Source: an uncultured Campylobacter sp.
Lineage (GTDB): Bacteria > Campylobacterota > Campylobacteria > Campylobacterales > Campylobacteraceae
Direction of reading: 5' to 3'
Assembly (NCBI RefSeq): GCF_938018035.1
Contig: NZ_CALIJF010000033.1
Coordinates: 1-12,823, forward strand
DNA: 12,823 nt
The translations under genes were made by a program, and so were the position numbers. Below the pieces are notes generated by a model. That model ran no database searches and had not been told where the DNA came from. It worked only from the letters and a program-made list of their open reading frames with translations. Positions 1 through 7,798 of this stretch are shown here, piece after piece (the stretch's first letter is position 1; each line of letters begins with the position of its first letter).

Positions 1-27
1 GCTTAAATTTCATCGAAATTTTAAAGC
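1..27 (-). terminator. Possible weak hairpin after ftsK
   Basis: Directly after the ftsK stop, GCTTAAATTTC (1-11) and an imperfect complement at 15-27 can pair around a three-base loop, with two single-base bulges. The stem is almost all A/T and the region after it is outside the window, so a U run cannot be checked. It may be only the common AAATTT word of this genome occurring twice in opposite orientation. Confidence 0.2.
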
Positions 28-2310
28 TTACTTGATTATGTCGCGCTGACCTTTGGCGTTGATCTCGCTTAAAACGCCCATCTGCTCAAGCTGCTCGATA
101 ATCGTAGCGGCGCGGTTGTACCCGATACGCAAGCGGCGCTGCAGGTAGCTGATCGAGGTCTTCTCCTCCTCCAAAACAATCGCTTTCGCCTCGTCGTAAA
201 GCTCATCAAGCACGATATTTTGCGGATTGATTATGCCGCCTTCTTGCTTGGCGCCCTCGTTTTCGATCAAAAATCGCTCGTCATAAACGACGCTTTCTTG
301 CGCTTTTAAAAATTCTGCGATTTTGTTGATCTCATTCTCGGTCGTAAACGGCGCGTGCAGGCGGATGAGCCCCGGCGCGGTAGGCGGCGTAAAGAGCATA
401 TCGCCCCGCCCAAGCAGGCTGTCCGCGCCCATCTGATCCAAAATCACCTTGCTATCGACCTTCGAGCCCACGCGGAAGCTGATGCGGCTAGGCAGATTCG
501 CCTTTATCAGCCCCGTGACGACGTCCACGCTAGGGCGCTGCGTCGCCACGATGAGATGTATGCCGCTGGCGCGCGCCATCTGTGCCAGACGCGCGATGTG
601 GTGCTCCACGTCCTTGCCGCTCGTCATCATCAGATCCGCGAGCTCGTCGATGATAACGACGATGTAAGGCAAAATTTCGCCCCCCTCGCGCAGCATCTTT
701 TCGTTGTAGTTGTCGATATTTTTCGTCCTGTTTTGCGCCATGAGCGAGTAGCGCTGCTCCATCTCCGCAACGAGATTACTTAGCGCAATGATCGCCTGCT
801 TAGGCTGCGTGATTACGGGCGTTAGCAGGTGCGGGATGTCGTTGTAGATACTAAACTCGAGCATCTTCGGATCGATCATTATTAGGCGCAGACTCTTGGG
901 CGAATTGCGATACAAAAGGCTAAGTAGCATGGCGTTGATGCCCACGCTCTTGCCGCTTCCCGTGGTGCCTGCGATGAGAAGGTGCGGCAGCTTCTTAAGA
1001 TCGGTGACGAAGGGCTGGCCCACGATGTCCTTGCCAAGCACGATCGTAAGCGGGCTAGAGGCGCTTTTAAACACGTCGCTTTCTAAAATTTCGCGCAGAT
1101 AGATCGTATCGATATTTTGATTAGGGATCTCGATGCCCACGACGTCTTTGCCCGGAACCGGCGCCTGGATACGGATGGTCTGCGCCCGAAGCGCCATCGC
1201 GAGATCGTCTTGCAGCGTTAGAATTTTACTTACTTTGATGTGCGCGGCAGGGCGAAACTCAAAGGTCGTAACGACCGGGCCCGAGTAGGTCCGCACCACG
1301 TCGCCGTCAATCTTAAATTTACGCAGCTTATCGAGCAGGTCGTAAATTTTACGATCGATCTCGCTCTCGTCGATGCTGCTTTTCTTTTTCGGCGGCAGGT
1401 TTAAAAAATCAAGCGGCGGCAGCTTAAAATCCTTGGGCTTAGCCACCCTGCCCTTATCGAGCTGATCCAAAAGCCTTTTGTTTTCGGCGACCTCTCTTAG
1501 GCGCTCGACCCTTTTTAGTCTGCTCGGCTTTCCCTTTTGCGGCATTTTAAGCTCGCGTTCAGCGGAAGCCTGCGGACCCTGCGCGTCACCAAAATTCTGC
1601 TCATTCTCGGGCTCGCGAGCATCGTTTAAATTTTGAAAATTTTGCCCGCCTTCAAAACCGCGCCCGCTTGCGCCCTGCTCCGCAAAATTACCCTGTTTCG
1701 CCGAACCGTCCTCTGCGCTCAAAGCGTCATTCGAAGCGTTAAAATTTTCCGCACCTCTTAATCCTTGCGCAGACGAATACCTTGCAAGCCCACCTCTTTG
1801 TGCTGCATCTGCGTCGCTAGCAAAATCGTCTCCAATTTCATCCTGCGAGCTTTCATCTCTTGAGCCAATAAAGCAGTTTTTGATGATGTCGGTAAAGCGA
1901 TCTTCAAATATAAGCACTAGCGAAAGCACAAAAATCGTAATATTAAAAATCCACACGCCGACGCTTCCAATCATGCGCCTAAGTCCATCCACTGCAAAGC
2001 TGCCGACTGCTCCGCCGCTAGCGCCAAAGAGACTCGACTGCACCATCAAAATGGTAAAAAACAGCAAAATTGCGCCGATACTAAACTCAAAAAATCTAAA
2101 GTCAAAACCGCGAAAATGCTTATAAGCTACGTATGCTAAGGCGAGCAAAAATAGCGGATAGATGTATGCAAAATAGCCGAATAGCTGGGTATTAAACGAG
2201 CGAATGGCGTTGCCTGCGCTACCTACGAGTGCGGAATCGGGTGCAATAGTCGCTAGTGCGAAAAATATTATGATGGCCGATACGACGATAAAATATACTT
2301 CTCTAAATAT
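28..2310 (-). CDS. ftsK: DNA translocase FtsK (non-canonical start proposed)
   Basis: FtsK is a septum-anchored, ATP-driven hexameric motor that pumps DNA to resolve and segregate chromosome termini at division. Numbering from the first TTG (2148), the protein has 706 aa: membrane segments near 21-37 and 61-82, a Q/N/G/E-rich linker at about 94-205, the Walker A motif GTTGSGKS at 394-401, a Walker B stretch ending VVIIDELADL near 497-506, an ATQRPS motif near 535-540, and a C-terminal winged-helix gamma domain at about 645-706. The open frame continues 5' of that TTG to a stop at 2320-2322. The added residues encode a complete first membrane helix and the first half of a second one (FGYFAYIYPLFLLALAY), so a TTG start would cut the membrane domain. 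The only start-like site is ATA at 2308-2310, six bases after AAGGA, giving 760 aa; ATC at 2311-2313 is the alternative. There is no ATG, GTG, TTG or CTG between them and 2148. Identity is very secure; the start is inferred. Confidence 0.95.
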   Translation of the reverse strand: MFREVYFIVVSAIIIFFALATIAPDSALVGSAGNAIRSFNTQLFGYFAYIYPLFLLALAYVAYKHFRGFDFRFFEFSIGAILLFFTILMVQSSLFGASGGAVGSFAVDGLRRMIGSVGVWIFNITIFVLSLVLIFEDRFTDIIKNCFIGSRDESSQDEIGDDFASDADAAQRGGLARYSSAQGLRGAENFNASNDALSAEDGSAKQGNFAEQGASGRGFEGGQNFQNLNDAREPENEQNFGDAQGPQASAERELKMPQKGKPSRLKRVERLREVAENKRLLDQLDKGRVAKPKDFKLPPLDFLNLPPKKKSSIDESEIDRKIYDLLDKLRKFKIDGDVVRTYSGPVVTTFEFRPAAHIKVSKILTLQDDLAMALRAQTIRIQAPVPGKDVVGIEIPNQNIDTIYLREILESDVFKSASSPLTIVLGKDIVGQPFVTDLKKLPHLLIAGTTGSGKSVGINAMLLSLLYRNSPKSLRLIMIDPKMLEFSIYNDIPHLLTPVITQPKQAIIALSNLVAEMEQRYSLMAQNRTKNIDNYNEKMLREGGEILPYIVVIIDELADLMMTSGKDVEHHIARLAQMARASGIHLIVATQRPSVDVVTGLIKANLPSRISFRVGSKVDSKVILDQMGADSLLGRGDMLFTPPTAPGLIRLHAPFTTENEINKIAEFLKAQESVVYDERFLIENEGAKQEGGIINPQNIVLDELYDEAKAIVLEEEKTSISYLQRRLRIGYNRAATIIEQLEQMGVLSEINAKGQRDIIK

Positions 2311-2316
2311 GATATA

Positions 2317-2321
2317 TCCTT
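2317..2321 (-). promoter_or_regulatory. Shine-Dalgarno AAGGA of ftsK
   Basis: AAGGA on the minus strand lies six bases before an in-frame ATA (2308-2310) and three before an ATC. It is the only good ribosome binding site near the 5' end of the ftsK frame. It overlaps the in-frame stop at 2320-2322, so translation cannot start further upstream in this frame. It therefore decides the start and points to a non-ATG initiation codon. Confidence 0.55.
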
Positions 2322-2335
2322 AAATTTAAAGGGGT

Positions 2336-2341
2336 ATTTTA
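2336..2341 (-). promoter_or_regulatory. Possible -10 box for ftsK
   Basis: Between the terminator-like hairpin and the ftsK ribosome binding site, the minus strand reads TTTGGCTAAAATACC. TAAAAT matches five of six bases of the TATAAT -10 consensus. It is preceded by T/A-rich DNA, as is usual for epsilonproteobacterial vegetative promoters that lack a clear -35 box. A start point about seven bases downstream would leave a leader of roughly 20 nt. This is inferred from sequence only. Confidence 0.35.
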
Positions 2342-2395
2342 GCCAAATGAAGGTTAAAATTTTATTTGAGGAGCGAAATTTTAATACTTTGATAA

Positions 2396-2423
2396 AATTC
2401 CGCGCCCTTGAAGGCGCGGAATT
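2396..2423 (-). terminator. Hairpin terminator after the cts operon
   Basis: A perfect 11-bp inverted repeat (AATTCCGCGCC at 2396-2406, its complement at 2413-2423) encloses a six-base loop. It starts seven bases after the ctsF stop codon. The minus-strand transcript leaves the stem through a short run of four U residues that then becomes A/U-rich. A GC-rich stem followed by U fits intrinsic termination, though the U run is short, so some read-through into ftsK is possible. Confidence 0.7.
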
Positions 2424-2430
2424 AAAGGGG

Positions 2431-3675
2431 TTAGTTTTTGACGGCTTTGCCCAGATCCCACATAGGCATAAAGATACCCAGAGCCAAAAGAAGAACCATG
2501 CCCGCCATAAAAAATAGCATGATCGGCTCTACGTAGCTTGAGATATTATCGATGATATCATCGAATTTCTCTTTGTAATAATCCGTGACGTTGCCAAGCA
2601 TCTTATCGAGGTTACCGGCCTGCTCGCCCGCACTGATCATCTGAATAAGCATACTCTCATAAAGCCCTGTATTGTTAAACGCCTCTGTTAGGCTCACGCC
2701 CTGCTGCACGGCGATTTTAACGGTAGAGAGCTTCTCTTTTAAAGTATGATTATCCACCATTAAAACAGATGTATCCAGCGCATCAGCGATAGGAATACCC
2801 GCTCGCACGAGCTCTGTAAAAATAAGCATAAATCGCGACATAGTCGAGAAAAATATGATCTTACCAAATAGATAGACCTTTAAAATCGTCTTGTCAAAGC
2901 CCTTTTTAAACTCGGGATTATTGCGATATGCCCATCTAAGAGCTATGATAGTGCCTATTATACCCGCTAAAACAAAAATTCCATAATTATTAAGCGTGCT
3001 TTCGATACCAAGTAGAATTCTAGTAGGTAGTGGCAAATCCGCGCCCAAATCCTCAAAAATCTCGCGGAATTTCGGCACAACATACATCATCAAAACCGAA
3101 AACGCAATTGCCATAACGATCATAAGGATCATAGGATAACGCATCGCCTTTTTAAATTTACGCTGGTTTTCCCAAAGCTCTTGAAGCATAGCGGCAAGCT
3201 TGGCTAGAGACTCTGCCATATTACCGGTTGCTTCGCCCAGACTTACCATCGCAACGACGACATCACCGAGCTGTCCTCTAAATTTCTCCGTAGATTCGGT
3301 AAGACTAAGACCTGCGTTAAGATCGTCGTTCATCGCGCTGAAAATTTCTTTTAGTGTCTTATCCTCTGCCGCCCTTGCAACCTCTTTGATCGAGTCGTGG
3401 ATTGAAATTCCCGCATTTGTCATAACCGAAAGCTGACGGATCGACGCTACTAACGGCAGTGTTCTAACTCTTCCGCTACCACCTAGCATGCGCGAAACCT
3501 GCGCCTTAAAATCGCCGCCCGTATTGGCTACGACTTGGGTTTCACCTCTTTTTACGATCGTCCCGCCTACGCGCTGCTTCATGAGGTTGTTTGCTTGCAC
3601 CTTATCGCTAGCTTGCAAAAACATCTTCTTTCTTGCGCCCTTGGCGTTGTATTCAACTTCTAATTGCTTTTTCAT
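2431..3675 (-). CDS. ctsF: GspF/PilC-family inner-membrane platform protein CtsF
   Basis: This 414-aa polytopic inner-membrane protein is the platform on which pseudopilin subunits are assembled by the CtsE motor. Two T2SSF repeats are visible. The first runs about 78-201 (RQLSVMTNAGISIHDSI, then GEATGNMAESL, then a membrane segment at 180-201). The second runs about 280-402 (ELVRAGIPIADAL, GEQAGNLDKML, membrane segment 381-404). A middle hydrophobic segment lies at 232-248. The length is typical of the family. The ATG overlaps the ctsE stop as ATGA and is preceded by AGGGTGG eight bases upstream, so translational coupling is likely. It is the last operon gene before the hairpin. In the MSHA pilus operon the same position is held by MshG. 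The family is certain; the symbol rests on the cts gene order. Confidence 0.92.
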   Translation of the reverse strand: MKKQLEVEYNAKGARKKMFLQASDKVQANNLMKQRVGGTIVKRGETQVVANTGGDFKAQVSRMLGGSGRVRTLPLVASIRQLSVMTNAGISIHDSIKEVARAAEDKTLKEIFSAMNDDLNAGLSLTESTEKFRGQLGDVVVAMVSLGEATGNMAESLAKLAAMLQELWENQRKFKKAMRYPMILMIVMAIAFSVLMMYVVPKFREIFEDLGADLPLPTRILLGIESTLNNYGIFVLAGIIGTIIALRWAYRNNPEFKKGFDKTILKVYLFGKIIFFSTMSRFMLIFTELVRAGIPIADALDTSVLMVDNHTLKEKLSTVKIAVQQGVSLTEAFNNTGLYESMLIQMISAGEQAGNLDKMLGNVTDYYKEKFDDIIDNISSYVEPIMLFFMAGMVLLLALGIFMPMWDLGKAVKN

Positions 3676-5420
3676 TGTTTAGCCACCCTATAAATTTCTT
3701 CTATACTAGTTACTCCGCGCGCAGCACGTATAACACCATCTTCAAACATATCTATAAAACCCTCCTCCTTCGCCAAGGCCCTCATATCGTCCTTTGAGCC
3801 GCCGTTAGCGATCAAGCTCTGCATTTTATCGGTAATAGGTAAAATTTCACTAATCATCTCACGCCCCATATAGCCCGTCTGACCGCATTGATCGCAACCT
3901 ACGGCCTTAAAAAATGTGTATTTTTCAGGCAAGAATTCCTTCAGCTGATCAAGCATCGATTTAGGCAGATTCGTAGGCTGCTTGCAGTGCGGGCAAAGCT
4001 TTCGCACGAGACGCTGCGCCTCTACTGCAATGAGCGCACCACTTATGAGGTAGGCCTCTATACCCATATCCACTATTCGCGGGATCGCACTAACGGCGTC
4101 GTTGGTGTGTAGGGTCGAGAAAACCAAGTGTCCAGTAAGAGCAGCCTGGATCGCGATCCTAAGGGTCTCTTGATCACGGATCTCACCGATCATTATGATG
4201 TCGGGGTCTTGTCTTAAGATCGAGCGCAATGCTGAAGCAAAGGTAAGACCCGCTTTTTCGTTAACTTGGACTTGTTGGATTAAATTTACTTGATACTCGA
4301 CTGGATCTTCTACGGTAATAACCTTAGTATCGATATTTTTAATATCGTTTAGCGCTGCATATAGCGTCGTAGACTTACCGCTTCCCGTAGGTCCGGTAAC
4401 CAAGATAATACCATATGGAGCCTTCATAGCGTTATTAAATTTCTTAAAGCTATCAGGGTGCATGCCTAGTTTTTCGAGGCTGATGATAACCTTGGATTTA
4501 TCTAGGATACGCATAACGGTAGATTCGCCATTGATAATAGGCAGTGTCGAGATACGAAAGTCATATTCGCGACCTGAAATTTTCATACTAAACCTGCCGT
4601 CCTGCGGCTTGCGGCGCTCGGCGATATCCATATTCGAAAGTAGCTTCAATCGGCTTACTAGCGGTGGATAGATATCTTTATCAAAGATAAAAATTTCAGC
4701 GAGCATTCCGTCGATTCTGGTACGCACGACGCAGTTATTCTCGGTAGGCTCGATGTGAATATCGCTACCGCGCATCTTAATAGACTGGCTAATTATCATC
4801 TCAATGAGCTTCAAAATCGCCGAGGTATCATCGCTGCTTCCGCTACCGCCAGTGTTGGCGAGCTCTTTGCGGATCTCTGCTACGAGCCCCTTAATACTCT
4901 CTGAAAGCTCAAGCTTAGATAGATATTTATTTACTTGGTTTGGATCGGCCACTACGATTTTAAGCAGCTGTTTGCTAAACATAGCCTGCGCTTTATCTTG
5001 CGACTCAAGATTAAACGGATCAGAAAAAGCAACGTAAATATTCAGATCATCCGCTTTAACCGGTATCACGCCGTATCTTTTAAGCTGTGCGGTAGGAGTG
5101 CGTTCCGATAGCCTAAAGTCTATGTCAATATCGTCTAAATTCATATACGACAGGTTCATTTTCTTGGCTAGAATTTGCAAAAATTCCTTCGGATCCATCG
5201 AAAATTTTTCGCTTATATCGTCAAATTCTATCTGACGACGCTTGTATAACTCAACTAAAATCGAGCAAAAATCATCCTGGCTTAGATAGTTATCTCCGAC
5301 TAAAACCTCGCCTAGCGTCAAGCCGATATCCATTTTATCTTTAATTTCCGGAACAACAGTGCTAGTAAGGATATTGTTTCTTATTAAAATCGCAACAATC
5401 TGCTCTTCAATCTTTGTCAT
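3672..5420 (-). CDS. ctsE: GspE/PilB-family assembly ATPase CtsE
   Basis: This is the cytoplasmic hexameric ATPase that powers pseudopilus assembly through CtsF. Numbered from the ATG at 5420 (582 aa), it has an N-terminal MshEN-like region at about 50-165 (PVKADDLNIYVAFSDPFNLE), the secretion ATPase core from about 200, Walker A GPTGSGKS at 343-350, the Asp box VITVEDPVEYQ near 367-377, Walker B DIIMIGEIRD near 407-416, and the His box FSTLHTNDA near 434-442. A zinc-binding site has Cys pairs at 476/479 and 509/512. All key ATPase residues are present. Start choice: GTG at 5429 would give a GTGA overlap with the upstream stop and TTG at 5432 is also in frame, but ATG 5420 has a GGTGA at 5426-5430 in suitable range. 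The last four bases overlap ctsF. It is an assembly ATPase rather than a retraction ATPase, because it has the N-terminal domain and the zinc site that PilT lacks. Confidence 0.94.
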   Translation of the reverse strand: MTKIEEQIVAILIRNNILTSTVVPEIKDKMDIGLTLGEVLVGDNYLSQDDFCSILVELYKRRQIEFDDISEKFSMDPKEFLQILAKKMNLSYMNLDDIDIDFRLSERTPTAQLKRYGVIPVKADDLNIYVAFSDPFNLESQDKAQAMFSKQLLKIVVADPNQVNKYLSKLELSESIKGLVAEIRKELANTGGSGSSDDTSAILKLIEMIISQSIKMRGSDIHIEPTENNCVVRTRIDGMLAEIFIFDKDIYPPLVSRLKLLSNMDIAERRKPQDGRFSMKISGREYDFRISTLPIINGESTVMRILDKSKVIISLEKLGMHPDSFKKFNNAMKAPYGIILVTGPTGSGKSTTLYAALNDIKNIDTKVITVEDPVEYQVNLIQQVQVNEKAGLTFASALRSILRQDPDIIMIGEIRDQETLRIAIQAALTGHLVFSTLHTNDAVSAIPRIVDMGIEAYLISGALIAVEAQRLVRKLCPHCKQPTNLPKSMLDQLKEFLPEKYTFFKAVGCDQCGQTGYMGREMISEILPITDKMQSLIANGGSKDDMRALAKEEGFIDMFEDGVIRAARGVTSIEEIYRVAKQ

Positions 5421-5425
5421 TGCGA

Positions 5426-5965
5426 TCACCAATAAATTTTAATCGAGCTAAGCTTATCGCCAGCATAAATTGCAATTACCATCTTTTTTACCCCTTCCTC
5501 TTCTTTGATAAAAAGCTCGGCACGCTCGCCGTTTTCTAGGGTAAAGACATACGTATCACTCTTTTTTACGTATGCTCTCTCCGTAAATTTATCAAAAATT
5601 TCAGACAAAATATAATTGATCTTAGGCGTGCGTATATAGCTAATATCCACGCCATCGCAAAGCGCCAAATAAAGCATCTTTTTTTGAAAAATTATAGTCG
5701 AATAAAGAGAGGCGTTCTCGCGAGCCTCTTTCGTCTTATAAAGCATCACCGTAGGCACGACAAGCTCATTTACTTTATCCATTTTCAGGCATGCCTTGGC
5801 ATACATATTTGCAAGTGCCTCGCTTTGTTCTTCAATGAATAAATTTCGCACGCTTTCTTGGCAGATACGGTTATACTGACCGATCTGATCCCAGTTGCGC
5901 ACATCATCGGCGCTAACTGCAAATAACGACGCGATCGCAAAAGCTAAAATATATAAAATTTTCAT
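5426..5965 (-). CDS. Unrecognised secreted protein of the cts operon
   Basis: I do not recognise this 179-aa protein. Residues 1-19 form a clear Sec signal peptide (MKILYILAFAIASLFAVSA, cleavage expected before DD), so it is probably periplasmic. The mature part is predicted by eye to be helical to about residue 130. A short beta-rich tail follows at 138-179 (TYVFTLENGERAELFI, KMVIAIYAGD, SSIKIYW). It has three cysteines (35, 59 and 103), so at least one is unpaired or pairs with a partner. It overlaps the upstream TPR gene by ATGA, and its stop overlaps the ctsE GTG by GTGA or lies five bases before the ctsE ATG. That places it firmly inside the operon. No gene sits here in the MSHA pilus operon. 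It could match the single gene between ctsP and ctsE in C. jejuni (ctsX, as I recall), but the TPR protein is an equal candidate. A periplasmic accessory role is inference. Confidence 0.85.
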   Translation of the reverse strand: MKILYILAFAIASLFAVSADDVRNWDQIGQYNRICQESVRNLFIEEQSEALANMYAKACLKMDKVNELVVPTVMLYKTKEARENASLYSTIIFQKKMLYLALCDGVDISYIRTPKINYILSEIFDKFTERAYVKKSDTYVFTLENGERAELFIKEEEGVKKMVIAIYAGDKLSSIKIYW

Positions 5966-6975
5966 AGTTTGTCGCTTCTTATCTTTGAAATGAGGTTAGA
6001 AATTTCGCTATTTTTCGCCTTTGCGTTAAAGGTCTCAAGAGCGTAAAGCGCGTCTTCCTTACGACCTTTTTTATAATTGGCTTTAGCAAAAATTATCCAG
6101 CTGGCGACGTTGTCCTTATCAAGCTCATTTGACGTAAGAGCCCATTTGATCGCATTATCGTAGTCTTTCTTATTATACGCTTCTTCGGCTAGCGATAGCG
6201 AATACTCAATCTTATTCGTCGCGTAAAATTTGCTCTCCAAGCTCTGCTTATCTTCGCTTAAATTTGAAGTTTTTATCTCAATTCTAGAACTTAGCGGAGC
6301 GCTACTTGCGGTATTTGTAGAACCTCCCGAGAAATTTGATTTAGGCGGCAATGGAGCGCGTCCAAAATCGATAACCTCATTTTTAGGTGGCTGATTTGCA
6401 AAAGCTGCGTTATTGGTATTAGGTACGTTAAACGTAGGAACATTTTGATTGCCAAAATTCTGATTGCCAAAATTTTGACCGCCGAAATTCTGCGCCTGAG
6501 CCTGCCCGCCATAGTTTCCGCCATTTTCGTAATTATTGGTTATCTTAAACCCACCGGAATCCTCGCTGGATAGCACGCCTACGTCATTTAAATTTAAGCT
6601 TGGACGTTCCTTTTCGTGTTTAGAGTTAGAGGTACGGGCAACTTTCGGAGCGCTGATATTATAATCTTCTTTGGAGATATTATTTTGCACTGCAAGATCT
6701 GCCGCCTGCTGCTCGGCATCATTAGTAGAATTTGAAGTACCACCCTTGTCCTCAATATTTTGATTGATACTTGCCATACTGACGCTATCGCTATCTTTAA
6801 GCAGCCAAAATATCGCTCCGATCGCAACCGAGATCAATATCAAAAGCCCCAAAATCGTCTTGTCGAATCTCAATACGAAATTCGGCTTAGATTTCAAAAA
6901 GGAAAACTGCTTTCTGTTTTTGTTATACTCTTCCCATTTTTTTTCAAGTTCGTTTACTTCGTAAAATTCAAGCAT
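5962..6975 (-). CDS. Membrane-anchored TPR protein, MshN-like (possible CtsX)
   Basis: This 337-aa protein has a short cytoplasmic N-terminus (1-38, charged), one membrane helix at about 40-59 and a long low-complexity periplasmic linker at about 65-225. The linker includes three NFG(G/N)QN repeats near 163-178. A C-terminal helical-repeat region follows at about 245-330: SLAEEAYNKKDYDNAIKWAL and ASWIIFAKANYKKGRKEDAL look like consecutive TPR motifs. A bitopic protein with a periplasmic TPR domain directly after an MshM-type ATPase gene is the arrangement of MshN in MSHA pili. The start ATG overlaps the ctsP stop by eight bases with only a weak GGGG upstream, so coupling is likely. C. jejuni CtsX is described as an integral membrane protein needed for transformation and may be the equivalent. 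I leave the symbol blank because I cannot separate it from the next gene as the match. Confidence 0.85.
   Translation of the reverse strand: MLEFYEVNELEKKWEEYNKNRKQFSFLKSKPNFVLRFDKTILGLLILISVAIGAIFWLLKDSDSVSMASINQNIEDKGGTSNSTNDAEQQAADLAVQNNISKEDYNISAPKVARTSNSKHEKERPSLNLNDVGVLSSEDSGGFKITNNYENGGNYGGQAQAQNFGGQNFGNQNFGNQNVPTFNVPNTNNAAFANQPPKNEVIDFGRAPLPPKSNFSGGSTNTASSAPLSSRIEIKTSNLSEDKQSLESKFYATNKIEYSLSLAEEAYNKKDYDNAIKWALTSNELDKDNVASWIIFAKANYKKGRKEDALYALETFNAKAKNSEISNLISKIRSDKL
6448..6492. repeat. Three 15-bp tandem repeats in the TPR gene linker
   Basis: Three head-to-tail 15-bp units (6448-6462, 6463-6477, 6478-6492; plus-strand consensus ATTGCCAAAATTCTG) lie within the TPR protein gene. Units one and two differ at one base; unit three differs from unit one at three. 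Each encodes five linker residues (about NQNFG), so gain or loss of a unit keeps the frame. A degenerate partial unit precedes them at about 6439-6447. Confidence 0.9.
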
Positions 6976-7798
6976 TTATTATCCCCGAGCCTATCGCTGC
7001 CATCTCTATAATTTTATTATTAATCTGCGAAAAACTAATTTCCGTAGGTTTATTTACTTCGTAATACTCAAAAAGCTCATACATCTTATACATAAGCTTG
7101 TTGATATTTCTCATATTGCCGTCCGTTAAATTTAAAATCAAATCGAAATTATCGTCGCTAAACATAAAATAGTATTGTTGAAAGCCATGAAGCACAAGCT
7201 TTTTTTCAATATACAGCTTGACTTCGCCTAAATTTGAATTAGGAAGCTCAATGCTCTCCCAAATTCTAGTTTTAAAATAATCCTTTGCGAGGCGATCTTC
7301 CTCATCCGTCTTATGTACCGTAAATAAAAATTTAAACAATCTAGTATCTGCCATAAGACGAATTTTTTCTATTAAATTTCCTGGATACAGCTGAGCTTCG
7401 TCGAGCAAAATAACGACCTGCTCTACCGCTCCGACATTGGTAGAGATGCCAAATCTCTCTCTGTAAACCCGCATAAAATTTTCATAATTATCAATTGGCT
7501 CGCTAGGAGTTGAATGAAAAATCTGCGAATACAACTCTAAGAAAAATTCTTTCTCATCAAAAAACGGCTGCGGCACAAATACGACTCTTACCTTTTTTTC
7601 AAGATCGACCTTGATCTTATTAAGCAAAAATGTCTTGCCGCAACCCGGTTTGCCGTAAAAAAGTATAAGTTTTAACGGCTTTTGCAAAGCATTTAAAATT
7701 TTATGATAAGCAAGGGTCGATTTATCGAGATTAACGAAGTCCGAGACTTCGTTATCCTCGATAAAAATCTCCTTGATCGCCGTATAGTTATTACTCAT
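6968..7798 (-). CDS. ctsP: ExeA/MshM-type AAA ATPase CtsP
   Basis: This 276-aa cytoplasmic P-loop ATPase belongs to the family of ExeA and MshM, which assists secretin and pilus machine assembly. It has Walker A GKPGCGKT at 49-56 (with a Cys in the loop), Walker B VVILLDEAQ at 128-136, and a following segment (FKFLFTVHKTDEED, about 155-168) in the usual sensor position. A helical lid follows with the NLTDGNMRNINKLMYK stretch near 223-238, typical of the family C-terminus. It has no membrane helix and no peptidoglycan-binding domain, so it is like MshM rather than full-length ExeA. The ATG overlaps the secretin stop by eight bases and no clear ribosome binding site precedes it, which suggests coupled translation. 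In C. jejuni CtsP is a membrane-associated nucleotide-binding protein required for transformation. The symbol follows from position between the secretin gene and ctsE/ctsF plus family. Confidence 0.9.
   Translation of the reverse strand: MSNNYTAIKEIFIEDNEVSDFVNLDKSTLAYHKILNALQKPLKLILFYGKPGCGKTFLLNKIKVDLEKKVRVVFVPQPFFDEKEFFLELYSQIFHSTPSEPIDNYENFMRVYRERFGISTNVGAVEQVVILLDEAQLYPGNLIEKIRLMADTRLFKFLFTVHKTDEEDRLAKDYFKTRIWESIELPNSNLGEVKLYIEKKLVLHGFQQYYFMFSDDNFDLILNLTDGNMRNINKLMYKMYELFEYYEVNKPTEISFSQINNKIIEMAAIGSGIINA

Noticed and set aside
355..783. Plus-strand open frame of 142 codons, with other plus-strand frames across ftsK, ctsF and ctsE
   Set aside because: They lie opposite well-supported genes, encode Arg/His- or Ser-rich sequences with no recognisable motif, and have no promoter or operon context. 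They are shadows of codon bias on the coding strand.
6291..6827. Minus-strand alternate frames inside the TPR gene (77 aa each)
   Set aside because: They are out of frame with a gene that has a clear membrane helix and TPR motifs, and their translations are low-quality basic sequences.
6937..6944. A8/T8 homopolymers (also 11988-11995 and 12359-12366) as phase-variation switches
   Set aside because: Runs of eight A encode Lys codons and are common in AT-rich genomes. Known Campylobacter switches are mainly poly-G, none of which is present here. Two of the runs lie in the essential era gene.
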